Assembly: GCA_030068075.1 (NCBI GenBank)
Contig: CM057837.1
Coordinates: 25,965,089-26,029,088, forward strand
DNA length: 64,000 nt
DNA from: Paguma larvata
Lineage: Eukaryota > Chordata > Mammalia > Carnivora > Viverridae
Reading direction: 5' to 3'
The notes under the pieces were generated by a model that saw only the letters and a program-made list of their open reading frames with translations, made no database searches and was not told the origin of the DNA. This document shows, one piece after another, positions 22,201 to 34,200 of this stretch (positions within the stretch are counted from its first letter, which is position 1; each line of letters opens with the position of its first letter). The position numbers and the translations under genes are program-made.

Positions 22201-25200
22201 TCCAGCGTGAGCTTCTAGATGGCTGGTGTGCTTCCTCTTTTCATCCTTGGATAACCGGAGAGTCAGGAGGGTCGTCTTTATCTCACACGCCGAACGTCGC
22301 CCCTTACCACACGGTTTGAATTGGCCGAACTGGGTTTGGAACCTGGACCCACCTGCGGTGACATTCCATGGTTTTCTCTGGACTCCGGGAAGGGGCCAAA
22401 TTCTGGAGGCATGTCTTTGCTATCTCTTCCTCTTGGGCGAGTAGCCGAAGTGTGTTAGCTGGAGGTCCCTGTCCCCTTTCCTACAGTCAAGGGACTCTGC
22501 AGGTGTCTTGAGGAAGAGAATGCATCAGATGCACAGGTACAAAGAGTCATTCATTCCTTCAATCTGCACACATAGGAAGAGTGTGACGCTGAACCATTTT
22601 GGAGCCTGAGGCACAAAGAAAAATCAGTGATACCCATCCTGTCTTTATTTAAAATTTTGGTATTTGGCTCATTACAGGATTCTTCGCATTAATTTTGATT
22701 TCTCAAAATCTTGCATGAAAATCTTGCATGAAAATACCATTCATGTTGATGTCCTAGTTTTGTTTTGCTTTGTGTTTTGGAACCCCCGTGAAATTTTGCA
22801 CCTGCAGCCAGTGTCTCTCTTTTCCCACCCCATCCCAGCCCTGGTACATACTTTCACTTATGTGCCGGGCAATGATCCACGTGTTGCAGATTCACGATAA
22901 AGATATACGGAAGCTTGCAGACTGTCGAGTCAGTCGTACAAGTAATCGCAACACAGCACGGTAATTACAAGACTGTGCACCAAGTGTAATGGGAAGGAAT
23001 TGCCAATGAGTTGGGGGTCCCTGGGAAGATGGCTTGAATGAGACTTGAGGGCTGCCCGAGGGTTGGCCAGGGGTCGCGTGGATGGAGGAAGGGTGGACGG
23101 AGAGTGGTGGGAAATGGCAAGGCCCTCTTGTCATTGCTCTGAGCCTCAGTTTCCATAACCTGTAAGATGGAGGAAATGGCAGTGCCTACTTCATAAGGTC
23201 ATTATCAGGACTAGAATGCTTTCCCTGGGTTAAGTGCCTAGAGTATAATTATCCCGGCCCATAAAATATATTAGCTACACTGGTGATGATGGTGATGATG
23301 GTGATGATGGTGATGATGGCGATGATGGTGATGATGGCGATGATCATTATATGCAGATATTTTAAAATGAAAGTATCTTTGGGCCACAAACGCATTCTGA
23401 ACTTTGCTTTGCAGACATCCACGGCAGTGACGGGGGTCCCAGCAGCAGCCACCAGAACCCCAAGAGCACAGCCAAATGGGCGGCCTCTCTGGAGAATCTG
23501 CTGGAAGACCCAGAAGGCGTGAAAAGATTTAGGGTTTGCCTTTTTCATTGTTGACCGGGGTCGATGCAGCCCGTGGAGAAGTTTAGATGCCTGTGGGGGA
23601 AACCCAGGGCGGTTTTGAACGCTGAAAATGTTAAACGCTGTTTAACGCGGAGAATAAGGACTCCTCAGTTGTCATGGCCATGATGGCTTTCCTGGATGGC
23701 CACGGACCAGAACTGAGGGGGCACGCACAGGCCGTTTCTGGTTTTCATCTGGCTGGATGGGGGGGGGTAGGAATGATGGGAAGAGGTGCCGGGCCCACTG
23801 GCAGAATCTACAAAGAATTTCCAGCTCTGTGACACCTGGGAGGGGGTGGTCTGGGTCTCTCGGATGCGAAGGTTTTTTTCTCTTGTGCATCGAAAATGCC
23901 CAGGATTCGTTATTAACACAGTGAGAGAGGTGGACAGCCGCTAGAAAAGTGAGGTTGATCCCAGAGAGGAGGGTGGGTGGATGGGAATTGTCAGTGCTGC
24001 CTAGCTAGAACCATTTGGGCTGGCAGAAACCCCAGGTGTCAGTTGGAAGAACCAGGTGTGACTTCTGAGAATCCCCCGTATCTGCGGGAGTCCCGCCAAC
24101 TCCCGTCTTTAAGTCTCGGGCCGGGTCAGAGTGATCCCTGATGCCGTCGGTCCTTGTTTTGGTGACGAGGGAGGGGTGACAGGCTGGGCGACCACCATCC
24201 CTGGACGCCAGGCCATCGTGAGCCCTGTCTAGGTCTCACGGAGGACACTTTCCTGGGCACAGTGGAATAGCAGGGCACGCTGCTGACTCAAAAGCAAACT
24301 CACCTCCAACTTAAAATAGCTTTCATCGTGGCAGTTTTAGACATGCTTAATATGTTTTCTTTTCTTTTGTTTAAAAAAAATGGGGCTGATTTTAGAGGAA
24401 TGTACTTTGTTTAAACACTGTCTGGAAGGAACTAATATATCTCCCACTTTAATTTACTCCTGGGTAATTTATTGCCAGCTTAGCCTTAGTGAGTAGATTC
24501 TTGCTTCGTTTTCACTCTTCTTCACAATGTCAAAGTCATTAAGTTCAAATGCATATGAATTCTAGCTTTAACATTAAACATGCACTTTGTTTTTTAGGGC
24601 GGAGTTTTTCGCAGGGTGGTTGAACCATAGTCGTTTGTTGAATTTTGCCAAACCAGTCCTTGGAGAGAAATGCATTATTTGTTTGTTTTTAAAGTGGAAT
24701 ACTGCTTGATATTTTTTCTTCTTTTTATCCGCAGGAATTTTTAAAAAAGGAATTCAGTGAAGAAAATGTTTTATTTTGGCTAGCATGTGAAGATTTTAAG
24801 AAAACACAGGATAAGAAGCAGGTATTTCTTCCAGTCTGTAATCACATTCTTGATAATTTTTTTCTCTCCTTATAAAGTTCAGCTGCCTTGGGGCGTCTGG
24901 GTGGCTCAGTCGGTTAAGGGTTCGACCTCGCCTCAGGTCACCATCTCACTGTGTCAGGCTCTGTGCTGACAGCTCAGAGCCTGGAGCCTGCTCCAGATTC
25001 TCTGTCTCCCTCTCTCTCTGCCCCTCCCTTGCTTGTGCTCTGTGTCTCAAAAATGAATAAATGTTAAAAAAAAAAAAGTTCAGCTGCCTTTCCAATAGAC
25101 TTTGAAATTGCCTAAAAAGGGGCGCCTGGGTGGCTCAGTCAGTTAAGCATCCTAATTTGGCTCAGGTCATGATTTCATGGTTCGTGGGTTCCAGCCCTGC

Positions 25201-28200
25201 GTCAGGCTCTGTGCTGACAGCTCAGAGCTCAGAGCTCGGAGCCTGGAGCCTGCTTCAGATTCTGTGTCTCCCTCTCTCTCTGCCCTTCCCCACCTCAAAA
25301 ATAATAAACATTAAAAGATATTAAAAAAAAAAGAAATTGCCTAAAAAATCTGATCTATATCGGATTTGGGGAAAGACTGAAGCTTCAGATTAGGTCTCTT
25401 GGGTCGATCAAATATTAACAGTTTTAAAAAGTGTGTTAATTTTTAAATGGAGCTGTTCAGGTGGACAACTGTTTAAAGTAAAAACGACAACTTCTGTCAT
25501 TTCAAGTTAACCATCGCGCACGATTTTTTTCTTCATGAATAAGTTACGCGGCTGCTTCCCGGGAGTTGGACGCGCCGGCATTCTGTGCGGATGTAGTAAA
25601 ACGACCAGCAGATGTGCGGCGATAAAGCGCGGCTCGAATCAGATAGATTGTCAATTATTCAACGTATTTTTACAAAACATCCTGCCCTTGGCAGGCGTCC
25701 CGCGTAGGAAGTTTCTGACTGCTCTCCTGGGTAGCTGTGTGCTCTTCGCAGGAGGTGGCCTTGAATTCTGATGTCAGTGGGCTTTCTGCCCTTGAAGGTT
25801 GGGCACGTGGGGAGGCGGAGGGGATGGCGGGGAAGGAGGCCTGTGGATTGGGAGTGTTTATGAAGCCTGTGCCTGAGTTTCTAAGAGGCCGCCAGCTAAA
25901 GGCCCGCAGGGGCTGGTGAGGAACATGAATCCGTGAAGATTTTGGGGTGAGGCTATAGGGAGTAGTGGGGACTGGGGCCGCTGCGGGCAGCCAGCACTGC
26001 CTTCAGCGGCTGCGCCTGACTGTTTAGCCGATGTTGGCGGTGAGCACTTGGGGGTCTCTGGCTGTCCGGGCTTCCCCGTGCTTTGAGTTCTGCCCACCTA
26101 CGTCTACACTCGCCCACCCTGGCCTCCAGAACCCTGAGGGGGCAAGTCTGTCTTCCTAAGGCCGCTTCTACCTTCTTCAGCCCGGTGCCGTCTGGTTTTC
26201 CAGAGAAATGGGGCATTGGGATTCTTATGAAACCATCCGATTTTATAAGTGTTGGAATCCATTTTTAAAAAATGGAAACCCTTGCCTGCCAAACGAAACA
26301 CCTCCCCGGGCAGATGCGGCCTCTGGGCTGCCAGCTTTGAGCCTCCGTCTCCAAGAGCTGGACTCCGCGAAGCCGGCGGCCGTTACGTGCTTGCGGACGA
26401 CAGCTTGGAAAATGTTCATCACTGGTTTATTCAAAGCCTTTTCCTGACTCAGACGCGCTTCCCCCGAAGAGGGAGCAAGGGGGCCTTCTTTCTACTGCTT
26501 TCCTCTCTGCGGGGCAAGGATGGATGCTAAGCGTGGTTCTCTTAACTCAAATTTCTTAGGTTAGCCTAGAAAGCCTTCCCGGGAAGGCCTCTTCACATTT
26601 GCTTCCTTCAAGCTTCTTCTTCTCCCTGGGCGGCTCTGTCTGAGCCTCCCGGGCGGTGACCGGCCTCTGGGAAAAGAGAGCAGATGGGCCGGCCTGCCTT
26701 GAAAAGCTAGGATGCCGCCCTGGAGGCAGAAGCAGTCATCGTTTCCCTTCGGCCCCAGCACCCAGGACAGGGCCCTGGGACCACTGCTCATACATGCTGG
26801 ACCGTGGCGTTGGTTGGCCCAGGCTCAGTCTAAAACCCCAGCTGACACTCGAGCAGGCAAACAGGTGATGTCCATTCTTCTGCCGTATTCTTTGTGCATT
26901 GAGGGCAAGAGGGGGCTACAGATCAGCCAGCCCTCTTCCCTGCGCCCCCGCCGCGTGGTCCTCATCGGGAGGCTGAGGTCCCCGCCGCGGCTGAGCCAGG
27001 ACTTGGACCAGCGTTCTGAGGTCACCCAGCCCCTCTCCCTGCACACCGTGCTGGTCCGTCCTTTGATGCAGCCGAGTCTACCCGATCTTTGTGGAATGCC
27101 CCGCTCAGGGCCAGGCCTCTCGCAGAGACACACAGGGACAAGACAAATGAGCTACTTTAGGGAACAGGCATCGGTTAGGGAAGCAACTTGTTAAATAAGC
27201 CTTGGCAAGTGTGCTGAGCAGAGAAACGGGAAGCTCGGGTTCCGTGGGAGCACAGGCGGGGGTCGGCGGGGAAGGTAACACGGGAGCGGAGTCTGGGGGT
27301 GGGGGCAGTGTTCCCGGAAGAGGGGACAGCGCGCCAGGAGGAAGGCCTGGCGAGAAGAGCCGCAGGAAGGCCTGTGCGGTGGGGAGTGGCGCTTGAGGGG
27401 CCAGGCCGGCTCTGCTGGGCTTGAGGCTGGGGACAGAGGTGAGCTTACGCCTGGGGAGCCTGGGGGCCAAGGTGGACACTGGAAGACCCCGGCGTTGGGT
27501 TGCACGCCCACAGCCTGCAGATAGAGCTTCCAGAATCTGGAAGCCCCTCGCCGCACTCCCACTCCTGACGCCCAGCCTAAACTCCCTGGAGGTTTAGTAT
27601 CCTTAAGCCTGGAACGTGTCTGGCGATTGGTCTGGGGCAGTGAATGTAGATGGTGCCAGGAAGGAAGGAAGGAAGGAAGGAAGGAAGGAGCGAGCACCGG
27701 TGAGGCCTGTGTGGCTCAGTCGTCGGTCTGGGTTATCGCACGGAGCCTCATGACTGGCCCCCTCCTTCCAGATGTGTGGGCTGTGGTTTGGGAGGTTACA
27801 CAGAAGCTTGCCCGAGGCCGCCCGGCGTGGTGCCATCCCAGGTCCCAGACTGCAGGGCCTGTGGATTCTCTAGTGCGTCTGGTTCCAGGGGAAGTAAAAC
27901 CAGGAGTAAATTCTAAATCACTAATTTTAAAAAGTGGAGGGGGAGAAGTGGGCCCAAGCGAGTTTCACAATAAGACTCGTAACGTCTGGTTCAGCAGCGA
28001 GTCTGTGGAGGGTGTGTCTCTACAGTGAGCTAAGGCGGTGGCAGGATCGCTGCAAACCTTACTTTGCCTCTGTTATTTTATTTCTTTAAAATGTTTATTT
28101 ATTTTGAGGGAGAGAGAGAGCACAAGTAGGGAAGAGGGGCGGGAGGAGAGAGAGAGAGAGAGGGAGAGGGAGAATCCCAAGCAGGCTCCACGTTCAGCCA

Positions 28201-31200
28201 CTGTGGGGCTTGATCTCATGGCCCTAGGATCATGACCTGAGCCGAAATGAAGAATTGGACGGTCAAGTCCAATTGAGCCACCTAGGCGCCCCTGCCTCCA
28301 TTGTTTTAAATAGGACCCGTGCTGGCCTGTTTTTTTCATGCTTTTGCTAGGATTATCCAGCTAGACCTCTCCAGAGCACTTACCAACTTACGTAGCATCT
28401 TGCGTGTGTAATTTCTTAATTTCCTTTCGATACTGTCTTCTCTTCCCTCTGTGACGCAGGCTCTGTGGGCCTGAGATCATTGTCTGTCTTCTCCCCACTG
28501 TATCCAAGTACCCAGAGCAACCTGGTGCAGTGCTGACTTCCGGTTCTCCCCACTTAGGTCAGGTCAGCTGGCACCTGAGGGCCCACCAGGGGCGGGCGCC
28601 CAGCCCCCTCCCCTCCCGCTGTGGTGACAGCCGTAGGGACAGTCGTGTACTCTCAGAACTCCAACAGCAAAACAGTGCCGTGTCCCCGCGGTCTTCCCTG
28701 GCCTGTGCTTCACCTCCTGGCAGGCCCCTTAGATGGGGACGGTCTTGACACTCTGCATGTGTGGCAGGGATGCCGGGCTTTAGGAAGTTGGGAGGGTGAC
28801 GCCCCACACCCCTGGCCTCCTTGGGGTCCCTGGGGTGGGTGTACCTTTCGGGGTGTTCATGCTGAGCAGGCAGCTCTTAAAGCACTTCTCTCCCTTCCCA
28901 ATGTCTTTATGGCTTGAAATTTTTCTATAAAGTGCCTCTCCCCCATGAGTTAGCATGAGAAATGGATCTATCTTCTGAAACCAAGCAGCACTGGGGCGCC
29001 TGGGGGGGGGCTCAGTCGGTTAAGTGTCAGACTTTGGCTCAGGTCATGATCTGGCAGTTCACAAGTTCGAGCCCCGTGTCGGGCTGTGTGCTGACAGCTC
29101 AGAGCCTGGAGCCTGCTTCGGATTCTGTGTCTCCCTCTCTCTCTGCCCCTCCCCTGCTTGCACTCTGTGTCTCCCCGCCCTTTCTCTCTCTCTCTCTCAA
29201 AATAAATAAACATTAAAAAAAAAGTAAAACCCAGCAGCCTTTATGAGTTATAAAACCTCAGGAAAAGCAGGGATTCTTTGGGTATCCCTGAATTCATTCA
29301 TTCATTCATTCAGCAGCAGGTGCATACTGGGCTTGTGGACTGTGTGACAGAGATTGAGGTGGTTGTGGCAGCTTGTACAGATTTGTAAAAACCAAACCGA
29401 GAATGGGGGTGGGGGAGGGGGAGGGCAGCGCAGGTTTCTAATAATCGTAGCTCCGAGAGCGACTTGGACTGGTATTTAAGTATAATGATATCTGCGTTTT
29501 TACAGTGTTTTAGAGTTAATAGAGTTATGGGGGGGAGAGATCTGTGGTATTTATGACTTTTTATTGTATATTATTTAACACTAAAATTTGATCCAGGATT
29601 TAGAGTGTTTGAGCTTCCTATTTAACGTATAGTAAAGGTTTTCCTAAAAGGCTAAAATGCTATCTTCAAAAAAATTATTTAAAAATCCGAAAGTGGGGCC
29701 ACCTGGGTGGCTCAGGCGGTGAGCATCCGACTCTTGGTTTCAGCTCAGGTCATGATCTCATGGTTTGTGGGATTGAGCCCCAAGTCAGGCTCTGAGCTGA
29801 CAGCACAGAGCCTGCTTGGGATTCTCTTTCTCCCTCTCCTTCTTTCTCTCTCCCCTCTCCTCTCTCATGCTTGCCGTCTCTCTCAAAATAAATAAACGAA
29901 CTTAAAAAAAAAAAAAACAAAATAAAAATCCAAAGTGACCCACGTTCCTTCAGGACTAAGATGGGCGAGTTCCCTTCACCCGAGACACCCTCCGGACTTC
30001 ATTCTCCCTCTGGTTCCTGCTGCGCCTTTCAGCATGACCTTGGCTGGGTCCGGGCTGCTCTGACCGGAGCTCCGCCACTCCCGGTGTGGTTTAGGTCTGG
30101 TGTTGGCCTGCCCTGCGCCCCTCTTCCTTCCGAGCTGACTCATCACTTTGAGATGCTATCTGCCAGCTTCCTCTTGCTATAACTGAGCTTTCACTTAGTT
30201 ACATCCCTGACTGTATCTTCACAGTTAAGGCTATTCTTTCTTATCTGCTGCTGAGCTGAAGGGCTCAGGTCATGATCTCACGGTTTGTGGGTTCGAGCCC
30301 CACGTGGGGCTCTGTGCTAACAGCTCAGAGCCTGGAGCCTGGAACCTGCTTCGGATTCTGTCTCCCCCCTCTCTGCCCCTCTCTTGTTCACGCTCTCTCT
30401 CTCTCTCTCAAAAATAAACATTAAAAAGTCTTATAATCTCCGGTAGCCTTCTGAAATGCTTCTCGACAGTGTTGCACGGACTCAGGCCTCTTGGTTCATT
30501 TCTGCAGCTGGGACTCACCCGAGGCCGTCCTCCTCTGACCACGGCTCCTGCCCAGGCATCCCCGGGTCTTCCTCAGCCGCCACTGGCATCCCCCCTGGCC
30601 CCTCACCTGCTTCGGGGACCCAGTCCCTCCTCCATCCTGAGTCACTCCCTCATTCTGGTGTGGCACGGCCAGCTGTAGCTTCTTGAGAAAGAGGACGTGA
30701 CAGGTGGACATTGAAAGATCTGGTTGAAAATGTTAATTTTTTTCTACGTTTCCCCCTTCACCCATAATGTGATAGAACATGGCATTGAATCCTAGGCTGA
30801 AAGTCCCTCAGAATTTCGAAAACACCGGCCCCTTGTCTTCCATTTTTGTTAAGGGTTACTATTTTATATGTAACCTGGTTTGTTTCTTTTGCTTTTTTCC
30901 CCTCTGGAATCGTATAGGCTCTTTGTATCACCGATATTCTTTTTTTTTTTTTTTCGAAGATTTTATTTTTAAGTAATCTCTCTACCCAATGTGGGGCTCA
31001 AACTCACAACTCTGAGATCAAGAGTCACACGCTCCACCGACTGAGCCAACCAGGTGCCCCCATCACCAATATTCTAAAAGGGTACAGTCAGAGGTTTGGG
31101 GGTGGGGTGGGATTCCTTCATTGTGTGGGCACTTGGCGGAGCCTTTTCATCTGGAAACGTGCAGTTCTGGGGAGTGCTGGGTTACTATGCTTATCGTTAC

Positions 31201-34200
31201 CTTTTGTGACTCCTTTCCTTCCACATTCTCTGGACTCTTTCCCAGTGATGGTTCTCCCCCTCAAGGACTAAACCCTTCATTTTATCTTTTTACCCCCTCT
31301 ATTTTTTTTTTAAATCTCTTTGGCTTCTGGTTCCTACTTCTCTTTTGGAGATTTCAACTTTATTTCCACATCCTTCTGTAGAATTTTTTTCTACTTTTGT
31401 TTTCTCTAGACTGGGGCCCCGTAGTCTCTTCCCGGTGGCCACAAGCCTGATATGCTTACAAACCGCACATATCTCCAGCGTCCTGGGCTGGGAGGATTTT
31501 GCTGGCGGGCCTATGGTAGAATTCTGTTTAACCATTTGGTGTCCATCTTTGTTCTCTTCATGTCTCTGTTCTGCAGATTTCCTGAGTCAGTTTTTTTTCT
31601 TTCCTCCTCCCTTCCTCCCTCCCTCCCTTCCTTCCTCCCTCCCTCCCTCCCTTTCCTTCCTTCCTTCCTTCCTTCCTTCCTTCTTTCCATAGGCTCCGTG
31701 CTGAATGTGGAGCCCAGTGCAGGGCTTGAACCCACAACCCTGAGATTAAGACCTGAGCTGATATCAAGAGTCAGACACTCAACTGAGCCACCCAGGCACC
31801 GCTCCCCCACCCCCACCCACCCTGAGTCAGTTTCTGTAGAGGAGAAAACTCTAGTCTCCCATGTAGAAGGGAGGGATAACTGCTCAGGGCTGGGGGCGGG
31901 GGGCGGTCAGGGACTTGGAGGTCTAACGGCTTCTTTCGGCTGTCCCCTTCCTCATCCCTCCCGTTGGGGTTCCCTGCCGCCCCCCGAGTTCCTGCCGTTT
32001 CCACACGTTCCTCGTTGGCGCTCCCTCCCCACGCTTGCAGGTGCAGGTTTGCTCTTGTTGCTCTCTGCAGAGCTGCCTGCTGGCCCTCCGACTGCTTTCC
32101 ATTTCCTGAGCCAGTTCTCGGAAATATTCTCGAATCACCTGCTCAATATTTTCTTCGCCTCATTCTTTGTCTGAAGCTGATGTTGCTGAAGGTAGTGGCT
32201 GGATCCCTTACTTTTCTTGTGTGTCCCCTCCCGTTGTCCGTCTCTGGCAGAGTGGCGGGAGTGCAGAGCAGGCCACGTGGGTATGTGCGTGAGGCAGAGT
32301 GGATAGATCTTGGTGACAGGTGCGGTGGGGGGTGAGGCAGGTGTTGGGCCCCGTGGCTCCCAGCTTCTGGGTACAGAGACTGCAGGACCCACAGGCCGGG
32401 ATGGGCCACTTCATTCCCTGGTGTTAAGTCAGAGGCATCTGTGGGACCTCCAAGCCCACATTTCTAGAAATCAGTTGGCTCTGTATGGACTTCTCTTGGG
32501 GGGAGAGGGCGGGCTGAGATCTTGGGAGAGCATGTGGTTAGGAAAACAGTGTTCCTAGGGCAGAAGTCTGGGAACCCCAGAATATACGGGGGAACAGAGA
32601 CAGGAGCCTAGAAAGGAGACAGATAGAAACGGGAAGGTGTTGGAGGATCCCGAGAGGGCGGCCAGGGGCCAGGGAGCGAACCAGAAGCAGGTCTGAGGGA
32701 CTGAGGCACCGGCACGCATCAGCGAGCTGCTGGGAGGCCCAGCTGGCAGGTGGGAGGAAGCCAGGCTGAGTGGCTGTGGAGGGAGGGGCGGTGCAGAGAA
32801 AACGGAGACACAAAATGCGCACTCTTCCTTCTAGATGTTTCAACAAGGAGTCAGGGGTGGGGAAGTCGTTAGCTCCAGGGGTCCGTGCAGTAGAAGGATC
32901 CTTTGTTTCATTTTCCCAATGGAAAGAGTTTCAGCTCGCTTAATGGGTGAGGAAGAGGAGCCAGACCATACAAAGCAACAGTCTTCCGAGCTTCTCAATG
33001 CTGCTGCCTCATTCCTCTGAGTAGATTTCTGGGGCTGATGTTAAAGCGAATTTGCTTCTCCCAAACATGCATTTGCGGGGAGCAGCGTTTGAGTGCTGGC
33101 TTCTGCCCGAGCACCGTCATGGCGGACGCGTTGCCAGGCAGGAAGGAGGGACCCTGACCGGTGGGGTGGCGGGGAGAAGCTCCTGGGGGTGCAGACGCGC
33201 CCACCGGCAGTCCTCAGGTCGACGCCGGAGGTCGTCACATGGGCCCGGGTGGGGCAGGGCCAGGTGCCGGGCAGGGGTGCTGTCTGCAGAGCAGGGCTGG
33301 AGAAGGGAGAAGCTAGCCGTCACACCCAGGGCCCTGGACCCGGGCGGCTCCTGTTTCTGTCCTGACAGGGGCTAGAAGAGGGTTAACAAAGCTATGGAAC
33401 ATTTACCAAAATAACTCGAGAGACCCGGTTCTTCTTTTTCGTGAAGATTCTCAGCATGGACACCAGGCCTTCCCGTGACGGGCTTGTGGCCTGCAGTCTG
33501 AGGGTTTCCCTTTTCGGTCATGCTTCCTATCCCGGCCCAGATAAGCTCTGCTGCCGAAGCCGTTCCCCTGGGTGTGTTCAGCCAGCGGTGGGGGCAGCCA
33601 TGGACCAGGTCCCTTGGGGACCCCACACCATTCCCAGACAGACTCAGGAGGGGTGGCTGGGGACCTATGGGTGGGGCTGAGCCACTAGAGGCCTGTCTAC
33701 CTATAGGCACCCCCCCCCCCCCCCCCCCGCCAACCCGCTTCCTCTCCCCCTTCCATCACCCCTCCCGCCCCCACCTCCAAGCCTCAGGCTACTCACTGCA
33801 CTTCTCCTTTGCAGAACCACCCGGGATAGCCTGGACTCATCTGGAAAATGTGTGTGTGCGTATGTGTGTGAATGTTCAAGGGGGAAGGGAGACCCAAAGA
33901 ATTTCTATTTCCAGAGCTCGGCACGGAGTTCGCCAGACGAGCTGAAATCGTACTTTCGCGAAGTATTGTTCAAGCAGGAAGTGGTTTTCCAAAAATGTTC
34001 CTCTCTGACAGAGTGGGGGGTGGGAGTGAGGCTCATGGCTTCGTGGAGTGGGGGGGGGGGGTTGTCTTTGAAAGGCAAGCAGCTCCAAAGTGCTACCCTA
34101 CCTGGGTCTCTGTGATGATCCCCAGACCTGTCCCTCAGAATAGCCATGGTTGTCTTAGGATGTGTCATTGAGTTTGGCATCCGTGAACTGTTCACAGTAA

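Larger units (their letters stand above)
10575..23414 (+). other. RGS10: RGS10 intron 1 (12.8 kb)
   Basis: Bounded by GTAAGC and GCAG. The first 4 kb hold the rest of the CpG island and MIR fragments but no carnivore SINE. Ten SINEs follow between 14.6 and 22 kb. It also holds the candidate alternative first exon at 16605, G-rich runs near 16.17 and 16.7 kb, a TG repeat at 17.2 kb and a GATGGT repeat close to exon 2. No other gene was seen. Confidence 0.9.

Noticed and set aside
23283..23522. 79-codon frame starting with a Met/Val-rich run and overlapping exon 2
   Set aside because: It reads the GATGGT repeat and then exon 2 in the wrong frame.
31452..32174. 240-codon + strand frame
   Set aside because: Contains the CCTT array and an antisense SINE; no homology to a known protein.
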